Below are positions 16,929 to 26,150 of a stretch of DNA of 64,000 nt, piece after piece (the stretch's first letter is position 1; every line of letters starts with the position of its first letter). The position numbers were made by a program, and so were the translations under genes. Where the stretch lies: assembly GCA_005223045.1 (NCBI GenBank), contig NJBM01000013.1, forward strand, positions 116,917 to 180,916. Direction: 5' to 3'. Below the pieces are notes generated by a model. The model was given only the letters and a program-made list of their open reading frames with translations. It ran no database searches and was not told where the DNA came from. Source of the stretch: Planctomycetes bacterium B3_Pla. Its GTDB lineage: Bacteria; Planctomycetota; Phycisphaerae; Sedimentisphaerales; Anaerobacaceae.

Positions 16929-18994
16929 AGACTCAAAAAGCTATCGCCGTTACTATGATCCTGGCAAGCTCGGTGCTGACCGCGCTGGTCTCCGGTGATT
17001 TTGCTTATCCGGCTATTCTCTGCATGTTGGGACTGCTGGGCCTCCAGCGGCGGCTTACCTGGGATATCAAGCCGGAAAAGCGCGTTATCACCTCCCTGCT
17101 CCTGCTGCTGCTGGCGATCATGTTCGCGTTTCACTACCGCTACGGCAGTTCCGCCGGCCACGCAGTCGGCGAACAGGCCGCAGCCGTTGCCTGGCAGACA
17201 ATAGCCCGCTACTTCCTGGCTTCGATGATTCTGACCCTGTTTCTCGGATCACCCGACCGGCTGCCGTTTTCGCTGGGATTGTTCCACGTAGCCGTCACTA
17301 TCTCCGCCGGGCAGGTTCTGCTGCTTGACGATTTGTACGTGGCGTTTCGCCTTTCCGAATTGCTCTCTGTCATTCTGGTTGTGCTCTACATAGCCGCCGG
17401 CGGCGGAGCGATGGACAGGCCCATTCCGCAGCGCCGCGCGCGCAGGTCCCGCCAGCTTGCGTTCGCCCTGATACTCTTAGTCACCGCAAACTGCGGCTGG
17501 ATCGCCAGCTCGATACTCTACCGCCACGTGGAGGTCCTCAACTATCTGCCGGTCTGGTTCTGGCGCGGGGCGAGCAATCTGGACAGCAGTACGGGCGGCC
17601 AGTTCCACGTGGGCTTCTCCACGAGCGGCGAATTGTCCAGCGTGCTGATGATAAAGGGAGATCAGGACCCGACGCCCATGCTGAGCATCAAGTGTGACCG
17701 CAGTCCGGGCTACCTCAGAGCAAGGTCGTTTGAGACCTACCTCGATTCCAAATGGCTTGATCGGTCGAATGAGGAACCCGTCCAGCCGGATAATGGGCCG
17801 TTCGGCATGTATATTGTCGGCAGAAGGAATCTCTTCCGCCTCGACAACAGGGACACCTCCTATTGCAGCTATATGACTATCCGGCACGAATCCGAACTCG
17901 CAGACGCTCTGTTCACGCCGCTGGGAACGGTCACGCTTAACGCGCCGCTGCCCTTGCTGCTATGCGCCGACGACGGCATTGTTCGCACGCGCAATTTGCG
18001 CGTCGGCCTGAACTACGAGATTGCCTACTCCAGGGCCATTTATCGAAAGCCCCCGACCAGCGTGCAGGTGCGGCAAATGCTGGACATACCGAAGCAGCTC
18101 GAATCGGACATCAGGCAATTATCGAGCAGGATTTTCGCCGGCCGCACCACGACGATCAAGAAAATCGACGCCGTAGTCAGGCACTTTCGCACCAACTACA
18201 CGTACTTCCTGGGAGTGGATGCCCCGTCCGACCGGGACAAGCTTGCCTACTTTCTGTTGGAGGAATCTGTCGGCTATTGCGAGTACTTCGCCTCCGGCGC
18301 CGCGATCCTGCTGCGCATGGCCGGAGTGCCGACCCGCTACGTCACCGGTTTCGTGGTCACCGAGAAACATCCCGACGGCGAATTATGGGTCGCCCGGAAC
18401 ATGGACGCCCACGCCTGGGTAGAGGCCTGGGACACAGAGCGAAAACAGTGGACTATTGTCGAAGCCACCTCAGAGCAAAACCTGGGCATGATCTCCGCCG
18501 TCGAACAGTTGGAAAAGCTGCGCGGCGGCAGCGGTACTTTTTTGGGCCAGCTCCTGCAGGCCATATATCAATACGGCCTGCTCGGCCTGCCAAGCTGGTT
18601 GTATGAATCTTACGGCATCTCCGGCGGCTTATTTTTGCCGGCTGCCTTCCTTAGCGCAGCGCTGGGCCTGGCCCTGTTCCGCCGCTACAAGAGAATGAAG
18701 TACGGCGTCCCGGCACAATCGGACGCGGCGGCAAATCCGCGGCTCGCACCTTTGCACAGGATGCTGGCGAAGATGGACCGCAAGGTCAAGGCCGCCGGGC
18801 ACCACCGGGATTTCGGCGAGACATTGCACGCCTTCTCCGGCCGGCTCCGCACACGAGACGGCGACGACGGACTCTGGACCGGCATTTCAGACTGGTACCT
18901 CGAATACGCAAACCTCCGCTACTGCAGAGCCATCAACTCCGAACGCCTCCACCAGCTCAACCAACAAACGCAAGCCCTCCACGATTCGCTATAA
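16925..18994 (+). CDS. Transglutaminase-like membrane protein (TgpA-type)
   Basis: A protein of 689 residues, GTG start within the stop of the DUF58 gene. Six or so membrane helices lie in the first 210 residues. An external transglutaminase-like core at about 400-520 holds the cysteine in VGYCEYFASGAAILLRMAGV and the histidine in NMDAHAWVEAWD. The third position is IVEATSEQN, where relatives usually have a DPT-type aspartate. Another membrane helix follows at about 560-580 and then a cytoplasmic DUF4129-like tail. The protein closes the conserved MoxR-DUF58-transglutaminase operon, thought to modify or process envelope proteins. The Asp-to-Glu change may keep the acid function. Confidence 0.93.
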   Translation: MKTQKAIAVTMILASSVLTALVSGDFAYPAILCMLGLLGLQRRLTWDIKPEKRVITSLLLLLLAIMFAFHYRYGSSAGHAVGEQAAAVAWQTIARYFLASMILTLFLGSPDRLPFSLGLFHVAVTISAGQVLLLDDLYVAFRLSELLSVILVVLYIAAGGGAMDRPIPQRRARRSRQLAFALILLVTANCGWIASSILYRHVEVLNYLPVWFWRGASNLDSSTGGQFHVGFSTSGELSSVLMIKGDQDPTPMLSIKCDRSPGYLRARSFETYLDSKWLDRSNEEPVQPDNGPFGMYIVGRRNLFRLDNRDTSYCSYMTIRHESELADALFTPLGTVTLNAPLPLLLCADDGIVRTRNLRVGLNYEIAYSRAIYRKPPTSVQVRQMLDIPKQLESDIRQLSSRIFAGRTTTIKKIDAVVRHFRTNYTYFLGVDAPSDRDKLAYFLLEESVGYCEYFASGAAILLRMAGVPTRYVTGFVVTEKHPDGELWVARNMDAHAWVEAWDTERKQWTIVEATSEQNLGMISAVEQLEKLRGGSGTFLGQLLQAIYQYGLLGLPSWLYESYGISGGLFLPAAFLSAALGLALFRRYKRMKYGVPAQSDAAANPRLAPLHRMLAKMDRKVKAAGHHRDFGETLHAFSGRLRTRDGDDGLWTGISDWYLEYANLRYCRAINSERLHQLNQQTQALHDSL

Positions 18995-19243
18995 GCAGCG
19001 AAGGAACGTGGAAATCTCAATTTCGCAATTCGACATTCCTTGTTCGATATTGGATATTACACGCCAAGTTTGACCGAGCGTATTATTCCCTCACCATCGT
19101 CACAAACATACAAAAGAAGGATTCTACGACCGAATGAACGATTTCAAACAAATCACGGACATTAGCACACAACGCTTCGGCCAATAAGAATGGTGGGGCA
19201 AGCTTCACCTTACCAGACTGAGGTGCGGATGACATTCCACATA

Positions 19244-21103
19244 TCAAACGCCAACTGTCTCTGGCTTTAGTTTGTTTGCATAATCTTCAATTTTTTGGAA
19301 GACCTGCATAATATCGTCATGTTTCTCGATGTCACCCCATTCCATAATCGAAGCAATCCGAGCATTATGCTTCTTCCATCCATTGGGAAATTGTTCGCCC
19401 AAGGGAATACCGTCATTGTAGTTCCAATCAGACACCAGGTTCGCTGGCAGAGCCTTCCTGACAGCTTCCTCCGTGAAGTAGTCCTCTATCTGTCGCTTCG
19501 TTGTCAGCACGCATGGAATTTCGAGTTCCTCACACATTCTCAGAAGCTTTCTCCTCGCCGGTTTGGGCTCCTGTGACCCGGGATCGTTGTCTTTATCAAG
19601 GAACAGTAGCATATTAGGTGTGACCTTCTTCACATTCCCTAAGTTAAAATCATCTGTACCCATCTCATCAGGATTGCAGGATTGTATGACCAAAAGAAGA
19701 TGCCCCAACACCTTATGTTTATTAGGCCATTTCTGCAGCCAAGCATCAAAGGCCGCTGCTCCGTGTTTGCCTTCCACATACAGTACGATGTCCGCTTGCG
19801 CCAAATGGCCTGGCCGAGAACCTAATACCGTAGCAGCATCCTGGAGTTCTGTAGCAGATAGCGTTCTTCCGACTCCGCTCTTGCCATCACTGTTTGTGAT
19901 GATATGAACGCCTATTCTATCACTGCTCCTCACGAATACGGGCGAATGCGTGGTCATGAAAACCATACTGTCGGCCACATGAGTTTCAAGCTCACTCAAC
20001 AAGACATCCTGAGCCCCCGGATGCAGATGGCTCTCCGGCTCTTCCCACAAGATGCAGGAGGTCTTCTGCTGGATCAAGAGAGAGGCAAGAATTAGCAGTT
20101 GCTCAACACCACCGCCCATGTTGGCCAAATTCACTACGTGTCCATCCGGCCACTCGTAAGCCAACTCCAACTCGGAGCCCTCCGCTCTCATGAATCGCGG
20201 ATGAAGTCTGCCCACGTCCGGAACTATTCGTTTCACAAAAGCTGCAATTCTATGAAAGGCCTCATAGTTGTTGAGATTCAAATCATGAGTATAGGTAACT
20301 AGATTCCTGCCATCTGCGTTGATTGACTTGGCGCGTTGCGCTATCATCACAGCGTCGCCGTGCCTATAGGGACTTACCAAGAACGCCGATGTGAAACCGC
20401 GGCAAACATACTGGAACGCAGGGTTCAGCAGGCGCACCTCACCGTGTGGCGACGCGGCGCTAAACTGTGGTCCACCACACTTGACATCGAAGGTTTTTCC
20501 AGATTGGTGTTCCCTCAGATCTGACAATGTAAAGTATTCAGGCCGGTGGTATCCGCCACCGAAAAACAATTCCATTACCGGAAGGCATTTCAAGTCACCC
20601 GTTGGGTGTGGACTCTCTGCCACAACAACACGCTCATCTTTCCGCTCGGTACCGTCTTCCTCCATCGTAGTCACTGCTACTAGGCCAAATTTCTTTCCCA
20701 GAGCGCTAAATTCAAAGGTCAGATTGCGGAACAGATTCCTCCGAAGTTGAATCTCAATCTTGTCGCTGCTCGTTTTGGGGTTTTGATAATGGCTGTCCCA
20801 ATTTTTTGCCAACTTGACAAACTGCTTCTGTCTTTCTTCCTCTGTCTGTACGACAGTAACTGATATGTCGAATGAAGCATCTTCTCCGGCACGTTTGTTG
20901 AAGTACTCATCCGGCACAACAATCGATCGTTCGTGTTTCGATTCCAAAAGTGATAGGTAGTCGCTGAGCGTCTGAATACATGTAAGTATGGAAGTTTTGC
21001 CAGAGTTATTACGCCCGATCAGCACATTGATGGGTCTAATCGGTCCGAGCTTGACCTCTTCAATTCCTTTGAATCTTCTGATTGCAATATCAGAAATTTC
21101 CAT
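19244..21103 (-). CDS. OLD-family ATP-dependent nuclease (AAA + TOPRIM)
   Basis: A protein of 619 residues. Walker A is IGRNNSGKTS at 29-38. The ABC-type signature region is near NLANMGGGVEQLLILA and Walker B is CILWEEPESHLHP, followed by the H-loop in MTTHSPVF. The C-terminal TOPRIM domain has the glutamate in IVLYVEGKHG and DxD-like acids in MLLFLDKDND. OLD proteins cut DNA and several work in phage defence (P2 OLD, Gabija GajA). No UvrD-like GajB, reverse transcriptase or other usual partner is adjacent, so it is either a stand-alone OLD protein or a general DNA enzyme. Its bases look more A/T-rich than the neighbours, suggesting transfer. The ribosome site is weak. Confidence 0.9.
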   Translation of the reverse strand: MEISDIAIRRFKGIEEVKLGPIRPINVLIGRNNSGKTSILTCIQTLSDYLSLLESKHERSIVVPDEYFNKRAGEDASFDISVTVVQTEEERQKQFVKLAKNWDSHYQNPKTSSDKIEIQLRRNLFRNLTFEFSALGKKFGLVAVTTMEEDGTERKDERVVVAESPHPTGDLKCLPVMELFFGGGYHRPEYFTLSDLREHQSGKTFDVKCGGPQFSAASPHGEVRLLNPAFQYVCRGFTSAFLVSPYRHGDAVMIAQRAKSINADGRNLVTYTHDLNLNNYEAFHRIAAFVKRIVPDVGRLHPRFMRAEGSELELAYEWPDGHVVNLANMGGGVEQLLILASLLIQQKTSCILWEEPESHLHPGAQDVLLSELETHVADSMVFMTTHSPVFVRSSDRIGVHIITNSDGKSGVGRTLSATELQDAATVLGSRPGHLAQADIVLYVEGKHGAAAFDAWLQKWPNKHKVLGHLLLVIQSCNPDEMGTDDFNLGNVKKVTPNMLLFLDKDNDPGSQEPKPARRKLLRMCEELEIPCVLTTKRQIEDYFTEEAVRKALPANLVSDWNYNDGIPLGEQFPNGWKKHNARIASIMEWGDIEKHDDIMQVFQKIEDYANKLKPETVGV

Positions 21104-21369
21104 AGGTTGGCAGGTACCTCACGTACTCTCACTTAGGTAAAATTATAGGTGTCCGAGGTATCCGGTACATTTTCTTCCAGAAATCCATCTTCCCACCTAA
21201 AAACTCGAGTCTTTATTTTTGTCTTTCATTGCTCGCTCAAGGTCGCTGTTTCATATTATACCCGTTCTCCCAGTACGGAACAAGCGCATTCGGCGTAGAT
21301 TGTGTAACCCGTGAAATCAGTGGCAAAATTCCTATGTCGCTGATTTTCGTTATCTTTAGCCGGACGGCT

Positions 21370-21693
21370 TTAATCGCAGTGGAACACTTCTTCCATGTCG
21401 GCCCACCATTCGCCTTCGGCTCGCGTTTCGAGCGGCTGCTGGCAGGGCTTGCACACCTGCCACCATTTCTGCGTTGTGGGATCAGCGGCCATCTTGGCCA
21501 TGTCGGCGGCAAAGTCGTCGCCGTGATATTCGAAGTAGCTGAACAAATACCCGTCTTTGTGATAGATCGAGTAGTTCCTGATGTTGCATTGGGCGATCAT
21601 GTCAAGCACTTCGGGCCAGACCGCTGCGTGCAATTTCTTGTACTCGGCCAGTTTTTCCGGCCGGACTTTGATTACCGCTCCATATCGTTTCAT
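21370..21693 (-). CDS. rhaM: L-rhamnose mutarotase
   Basis: A protein of 107 residues, the usual length. It begins MKRYGAVIKVRPEKLAEYKK with AVWPEVLDMI, continues NYSIYHKDGYLFSYFEY, and ends with WWADMEEVFHCD, the family pattern including the catalytic histidine region. It interconverts alpha and beta anomers of L-rhamnose, supplying the form used by the isomerase. AGGAG precedes the ATG. It lies 39 bp downstream of the UroD-like gene and is probably cotranscribed. No rhamnose isomerase or kinase is in this window; the exported glycan enzymes elsewhere could supply deoxysugars. Confidence 0.93.
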   Translation of the reverse strand: MKRYGAVIKVRPEKLAEYKKLHAAVWPEVLDMIAQCNIRNYSIYHKDGYLFSYFEYHGDDFAADMAKMAADPTTQKWWQVCKPCQQPLETRAEGEWWADMEEVFHCD

Positions 21694-21732
21694 AACGCTT
21701 CTCCTGACATCTTTGCCCGGACCCCGCTGAGT

Positions 21733-22935
21733 CTAAACCGGCTCGTCGAATTCGTCTAATTTGAGGGGATACGTGCCGTACTCTCTGACGAGCTTGACGA
21801 TATAGTCATACGTATGTCCCGAGACGTTGCTGGCGACGGAATGGTCCGACTGGAAGATGAATCCGCCGCCTTTCGCGGCGTTGAGCTTTCGCAGAACCTC
21901 CCTGCGGATGTCCTCTTTGTCGCCGGTCTGCCATATCTGCATGTCACTGTTGCCGCAAAAGCCTATCTCGTGGCCGTACCGCCGCCTCAGCTCCAGTGCG
22001 TCCAGCCCGGCTTTGGCCTCCAGCGGATTATACGCATCGACGCCAATCTCGATGTAATCGGCGAATATCTTATTCACGTTCCCGCAACCATGATAGATGA
22101 CCGGCAGATCATTTTCATGGCACACTTCTATCATGGCTTTGACCCAGGGTTTGAAATACACTCGCCAATAGTCGGGGCTGAAAAATAAATCGTTCTTATA
22201 CGCGACGTCTCCCCATATTACCATGCCGTCGAGCAGCCCATCCGCGGCTTCGATTTGCGCCTTTGTGGATTCCAGGTAGTGTTGTCCGATCCTGTTGATT
22301 GCGGCTCCCATTCTCTCGGGATACAGTCCGATCCAGAGCATGGAGTTTTCCTGGCCTATCAGCCTTGTGAGACATTCGGAACATTCGATCATGCTGCCGT
22401 AAACGGCAAAGTCCGGGCGAAGGTTCTTGACGGTCTCGATCCACGCAGGCGAGTTTCTTTGAAAGCCGTCACCCACCCCGGCTATGTGATTATCGCCCGC
22501 ATCGAAATATCGGCGTCGGTCACAGGGATCGTCAAATTCAAAGGCTTCGAGCTTCTCGATGGTATCGGTTTCCCAGCCGATCGACTCGGGCATAGGAAGA
22601 TCGAATTTCTTGCGCACAGTCGCTTCGAAGCCGGTCTTGACGACGACTTCTTCGTCGGTCTCCCTGATCGTCTCGAACGATCTGATGTGCGGATCCATGT
22701 TCGGAACGGTGACAATCCAGTCCAGGTCATAATAGTAATAAGGGTTGGCGTCATCCGGCAGGTCAAGCTCCTTCTTCCAGCGTTCGATGAAGCTGCCCCA
22801 GAAAAAATCACTGACAGGCACCCTGTCCGGCTCCTGATGGCTCAGCGCCTTGTTCATTCTCTCGAGTTTGGCCAACGCGACCGGCTTGCGGTGCAACGAG
22901 CTGCCGTTTCTTGCTGTTGGGTCAGATGTCGCCAT
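21733..22935 (-). CDS. Uroporphyrinogen decarboxylase-like (UroD superfamily) protein
   Basis: Encodes 400 residues from ATG 22935, chosen for TGGAG eight bases upstream; a TTG at 23013 would add 26 unconvincing residues. The UroD fold is seen in RMNKALSHQEPDRVPV, DGMVIWGDVAYKNDLFFSP and the C-terminal GNSDMQIWQTGDKEDIRREV. It lacks the heme-pathway context, and planctomycetes carry many such paralogues next to sugar genes. These relatives may be corrinoid- or methyl-transfer-related or act on unknown substrates. The following gene is rhaM, which suggests a role in deoxysugar metabolism rather than heme. The substrate is not known. Confidence 0.88.
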   Translation of the reverse strand: MATSDPTARNGSSLHRKPVALAKLERMNKALSHQEPDRVPVSDFFWGSFIERWKKELDLPDDANPYYYYDLDWIVTVPNMDPHIRSFETIRETDEEVVVKTGFEATVRKKFDLPMPESIGWETDTIEKLEAFEFDDPCDRRRYFDAGDNHIAGVGDGFQRNSPAWIETVKNLRPDFAVYGSMIECSECLTRLIGQENSMLWIGLYPERMGAAINRIGQHYLESTKAQIEAADGLLDGMVIWGDVAYKNDLFFSPDYWRVYFKPWVKAMIEVCHENDLPVIYHGCGNVNKIFADYIEIGVDAYNPLEAKAGLDALELRRRYGHEIGFCGNSDMQIWQTGDKEDIRREVLRKLNAAKGGGFIFQSDHSVASNVSGHTYDYIVKLVREYGTYPLKLDEFDEPV

Positions 22936-23037
22936 TGTCACAACTCCAGTCTTGTAAAGCCTGCCCGTAACTGAAGCCGACAGACGCTTGACGCCAAGAG
23001 ACATGTTTCTCAAAAGTTAACAACGCGGCAAAAACAA

Positions 23038-23111
23038 TGGGCGATGAGGGACTTGAACCCCCGACTTCCTGCGTGTAAAGCAGGCGCTCTAGCCAACTGA
23101 GCTAATCGCCC
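23038..23111 (-). tRNA. tRNA-Val (anticodon TAC)
   Basis: The minus strand folds as a 74-nt cloverleaf. The acceptor stem GGGCGAT pairs with ATCGCCC and the discriminator is A. The D arm contains TAGCTCAGTTGGCTAGAGC, the anticodon arm is CCTGC-TTTACAC-GCAGG with anticodon TAC, and the T arm is GGGGGTTCAAGTCCCTC. CCA is not encoded. It stands alone between the UroD-like and PIG-L genes. Confidence 0.95.
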
Positions 23112-23243
23112 CTAAGAGCCTCATCTTCAAAGAACGCCTCTATTTTTACAAATCCTTAATTCGCAGTCAAGTAAATTAGCCGCAATGAAAGCCTTTTTAC
23201 TTTTGCAGATAAATTAACCGCCTTCTCCGCAAGGAGCCTGCCC

Positions 23244-23265
23244 GGGCAACCACATAGGGTTGCCC
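23244..23265. repeat. Dispersed hairpin repeat, copy 1
   Basis: GGGCAACC (23244-23251) and GGTTGCCC (23258-23265) enclose the loop ACATAG and are followed by CCTAC. Copy 2 at 55070-55091, inverted, has the same loop and flank but a stem of GGGCGGCC/GGCCGCCC. The paired changes keep the stem intact, as expected for a structured mobile repeat of the REP kind. Confidence 0.75.
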
Positions 23266-23276
23266 CTACTATCAAG

Positions 23277-24233
23277 TTACGGACTTGAGAAGAACGGGAA
23301 CAATTTCCGAATCTCGTCCGGTGACGGACGCCGGCCGTATTCGCAGATTTCAAATGCCTCGGCGTGTTTGATCTTCCCGGCTCGGTCCTGGCCGTACCAC
23401 TTGGCAAGCTCGTCGCGGAATCGATTGGCAGTGCTCGCAAAGCGACCATAGAAGCGCTGACGGACCTCCTTCTCTCGTTGCTTTCGTTTGGCCGGGTCGT
23501 CCGCTGGATACAGGCGCTCGTTGCCGTTGCAGCCGCCTTCAAGGGTCTGCGATGCAAGTGCGACAGCCGCTTCCACTTTCTTATCGATCACTGCGTCGAT
23601 ACCCACAACGATATCCGCGGCGAACGGATTGGGCTTCTGGAAGCGGTCCTGGTAGAACAGGAACACGGGATTGCGCCTGAGGTACGGCACGCCCGGGCAG
23701 AAGAACGGCACCGTAACCATATACCCGGCATCCTGGACCAGTATCGCCGAGTAGCGGTGGTCCGGATGGTAATCGTTCGGACGATGGCACATGACGATGT
23801 CCGCTCGCCACTCGCGGATCAGACGCACGAAGGTTCTGCGATTATCGAGGGTCGGCATAATCTCGCCGTCGTGAATGTCAAGCACTTCGGTTTCGATGCT
23901 CAATATCTTCGCACATCGCTCCACCTCGGCCGTGCGAATCTGAGCCAACGGCCCCCCTGCTATTCCCCAGTGACCGATATCGCCGTTCGTACAGGAGACG
24001 AACTTGACGTGATGACCCTGGGCTGCCCACATAGCCGCTACGCCCCCGGCACGAAATTCGTTGTCGTCCGGATGCGCGCCGAAGCAGATGATCCGCAACT
24101 TTCCATCCGCGGCTTCCGGGGCCGGTGCGGGCTTCGTCACCGCTGCGTGCAAAGTCCCGGCCAGAATCAATAATACGCCGCACAGAAGCAGGCTTCTCAC
24201 AAACCATCCTTCTTTTACAGATTTGTTATTCAT
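23277..24233 (-). CDS. Exported PIG-L/LmbE-family deacetylase
   Basis: A protein of 318 residues. A signal peptide covers about 1-30 (SLLLCGVLLILAGTLHA). Zinc-binding motifs of the N-acetylglucosaminyl deacetylase family are present: FGAHPDDNEFRAGG and RPNDYHPDHRYS. The family removes acetyl groups from N-acetyl-glucosamine conjugates and related sugars. The exported location points to cell-surface or environmental glycans. AGGAG precedes the ATG. The gene is transcribed away from the promoter and small ORF at 24445-24704. Substrate unknown. Confidence 0.92.
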   Translation of the reverse strand: MNNKSVKEGWFVRSLLLCGVLLILAGTLHAAVTKPAPAPEAADGKLRIICFGAHPDDNEFRAGGVAAMWAAQGHHVKFVSCTNGDIGHWGIAGGPLAQIRTAEVERCAKILSIETEVLDIHDGEIMPTLDNRRTFVRLIREWRADIVMCHRPNDYHPDHRYSAILVQDAGYMVTVPFFCPGVPYLRRNPVFLFYQDRFQKPNPFAADIVVGIDAVIDKKVEAAVALASQTLEGGCNGNERLYPADDPAKRKQREKEVRQRFYGRFASTANRFRDELAKWYGQDRAGKIKHAEAFEICEYGRRPSPDEIRKLFPFFSSP

Positions 24234-24444
24234 AGCACAATTCTCCTAAAATGAGTCCCCTGACTGCGGGACAGTCCGTTGGCGCGCCCGAGACGTGCCA
24301 TACACAGCACGCCGCCGCCAAATCTGCGTATAATCCGTCATTTTCAATCCCTCATCAACTTTCGCGGTATTATAGACTACCACCTGAATTTTGCAGCGAA
24401 TATTTTCCCCTTTCCGGCTATTTCCGAAAATTCTTCCAATTTGC

Positions 24445-24474
24445 TTGACGCCCTTAGTCTGAAAATGCTATAAT
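24445..24474 (+). promoter_or_regulatory. Sigma-70-like promoter
   Basis: TTGACG at 24445-24450 and TATAAT at 24469-24474 are separated by 18 bases. Start of transcription is expected near 24481. The first ORF downstream with a good ribosome site is the 24-residue membrane peptide at 24630, giving a leader of about 150 nt. This is one of the two best consensus-like promoters seen in the window. The rest of the 396-bp region between 24233 and 24630 holds no convincing gene. Confidence 0.65.
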
Positions 24475-24629
24475 CAGTTAATCATCGAACGCAACAGATC
24501 AATGATTCAAGATTGAAAATTTAACAGTTGTTGACACCGGATTTTTGGCATTTCCGACTACGACCGCCAGTTTCTGTACGTAAGGAGACACACCGGCGCA
24601 GGTGCGATGTAGTGGAGGAGTCAGAAAAA

Positions 24630-24704
24630 ATGGATATCGGAGGATACATAATTATCGGGGTGATGATCTTCATGTTCTTGTACGCCAGTCGAAGACCGAA
24701 CTAA
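24630..24704 (+). CDS. Small single-pass membrane peptide (24 aa)
   Basis: The ORF reads MDIGGYIIIGVMIFMFLYAS and then RRPN, followed by TAA. GGAGGAG lies nine bases before the ATG. It contains one hydrophobic helix of about 16 residues followed by a positively charged tail, giving N-out/C-in topology, as in many small regulatory membrane peptides. It sits behind a near-consensus promoter (24445) and is followed by 275 bp with no recognisable gene. No family is recognised. The three signals together make it a credible small gene. Confidence 0.6.
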   Translation: MDIGGYIIIGVMIFMFLYASRRPN

Positions 24705-24979
24705 ACTCCTGAACTTCTGAAAGATCAAACAAGACCCCCATTATTCTGTCGCGCTTGCGTGTACGGCAGAGACGCCCGCCCTATCTGTTTCGCCGCCCGC
24801 CGGGAGGGACTGTACTGACATCCAATCAGCCCGAACCTATCCAGGATAAACTCCGGCAGAAATCCATCTCCTGAACGCCCATTTGACTATGCGCATATCT
24901 TTACAGCTATATGGCGTTCTGTCAAAAGAAATACCACATTAGTCCGGCGACATTGCCGGCCCGGGGCCTTTATGCATCA

Positions 24980-25720
24980 TCAGTCAAAAATTGCTCTCGT
25001 CAAGGCAAGCGAGGCCGTGTTGGCCGTGAAGGCATCGATCAGCGGCGAGAAGAATTCGGCCTCAGCCTTGTCCAACGTCTCCCGGCAGAACACAATGACT
25101 GTCACAAACATTTTGCCGACAGGGTAACCGCCCGCCAGGCCAAACACGGTCTTGACATCGTTGGCCTCGACGAAATCCTGCGCAGGGATGATCTTGCGTC
25201 CCTGATGGTCGAGGGCCTGGGCGGCATCCGGCACGTAGAAGACGCCTGAAATGCCCCCGAGAGTTTTCGTGACGATGTCGGCGTCCCGGCTGTCGATCCA
25301 ATCCAGGTCGAGCCCCACTTGCTTGAGCAGGCGCGATATCATTGGAATCTTGTCGACAAAGGCCGCCGAGGCTAACGGAATGCCCACGTGCCCCTGGGAC
25401 GTGCGACGGTCATTCCACTCGGACTTGGCGCCCCGCGTGCCGAGCAGGGACAGGATCAGTGTGTCGTTGTTGATTAATGGCGCAATGTCGTTGGCGGCAG
25501 CCAGATCGGTAACGAAGGTGCGGTTAGGCTCCGGAAGCTCCCCAAAGGGAACGGTGGCAAACACACGCGCCAAGACCACGGAATCGCCGAGTTCTTCATA
25601 GACAGCATCCGTGACCAGTTGAGCGGCCTGCTCCAATGTCCTGCAATTCTTCGTATTCTCCTGCACCTTGTCCAGTAGCAGTGCAAGGGATGTCGAATCG
25701 ATTTTGAGTGTCTTGCTCAT
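24980..25720 (-). CDS. Conserved protein of unknown function
   Basis: Encodes 246 residues starting at ATG 25720, chosen because AGGAGAG precedes it; an upstream start at 25756 lacks support. No signal peptide or membrane helix. The pattern of helices and strands (LEQAAQLVTDAVYEELGDS, VGIPLASAAFVDKIPMI, GGISGVFYVPDAAQ, GKMFVTVIVFCRE) resembles a GAF-like ligand-binding fold, but the match is not certain. It is the last gene of a minus-strand group with an isomerase-like protein, an FAD oxidase and a methyltransferase. Function is not known. Confidence 0.75.
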   Translation of the reverse strand: MSKTLKIDSTSLALLLDKVQENTKNCRTLEQAAQLVTDAVYEELGDSVVLARVFATVPFGELPEPNRTFVTDLAAANDIAPLINNDTLILSLLGTRGAKSEWNDRRTSQGHVGIPLASAAFVDKIPMISRLLKQVGLDLDWIDSRDADIVTKTLGGISGVFYVPDAAQALDHQGRKIIPAQDFVEANDVKTVFGLAGGYPVGKMFVTVIVFCRETLDKAEAEFFSPLIDAFTANTASLALTRAIFD

Positions 25721-25806
25721 TGTTTCTCTCCTGTTTGATAGATTGTCGGCTGGCATTCAGCCTCTACGCCGTTGCCGGCTGCTTCACAAACTGATGTCGG
25801 TAATCG

Positions 25807-26136
25807 CTACTCCATCGCTTTCTTGAGGCCTTTAAGCTTCTGGCGTTCTTGAGCCGCTCGCCCGGCGAAGGTTTGAAGTGGGATCACTTCCCAGTTCAGC
25901 GCAGGCCACATAGTGATGTTTCGTAAAAGTCGGTCCAGTTCTTTATTGGACGCCGCTTCGGCGATAAACACGAAAGCCCGATCCCCGACCGGAAGCCCCC
26001 CGGCTACGATTTTCTTCCCGGCTTCAAGTTTCATAAGCTCATCGAAGCTTGGAAGGATAATTCCCTCCAACACCGAAACGGCCTCATCAGGCGAAGCAAA
26101 GCCGGGACCTTCGGAGCCTGTTACAAGATACTTCAT
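25807..26136 (-). CDS. Muconolactone-isomerase-like small protein
   Basis: A protein of 109 residues with the ferredoxin-like pattern of the muconolactone delta-isomerase superfamily: KIVAGGLPVGDRAFVFIAEA, then ELDRLLRNITMWPALNWEV and a PLQTF end. True muconolactone isomerase acts in aromatic ring degradation. Relatives like this one are often uncharacterised and occur with oxidoreductases, as here. AAGGAAG precedes the ATG. Its start overlaps the end of the truncated phosphatase frame upstream. Enzymatic activity is not shown by the sequence. Confidence 0.8.
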   Translation of the reverse strand: MKYLVTGSEGPGFASPDEAVSVLEGIILPSFDELMKLEAGKKIVAGGLPVGDRAFVFIAEAASNKELDRLLRNITMWPALNWEVIPLQTFAGRAAQERQKLKGLKKAME

Positions 26137-26150
26137 TTTGGTACTTCCTT

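Noticed and set aside
19244..21103. A Gabija defence system
   Set aside because: Only a GajA-like OLD protein is present; no UvrD-like GajB helicase lies on either side.
21733..22935. Heme biosynthesis gene hemE
   Set aside because: No heme genes are nearby and the sequence resembles the sugar-associated UroD-like paralogues common in planctomycetes.
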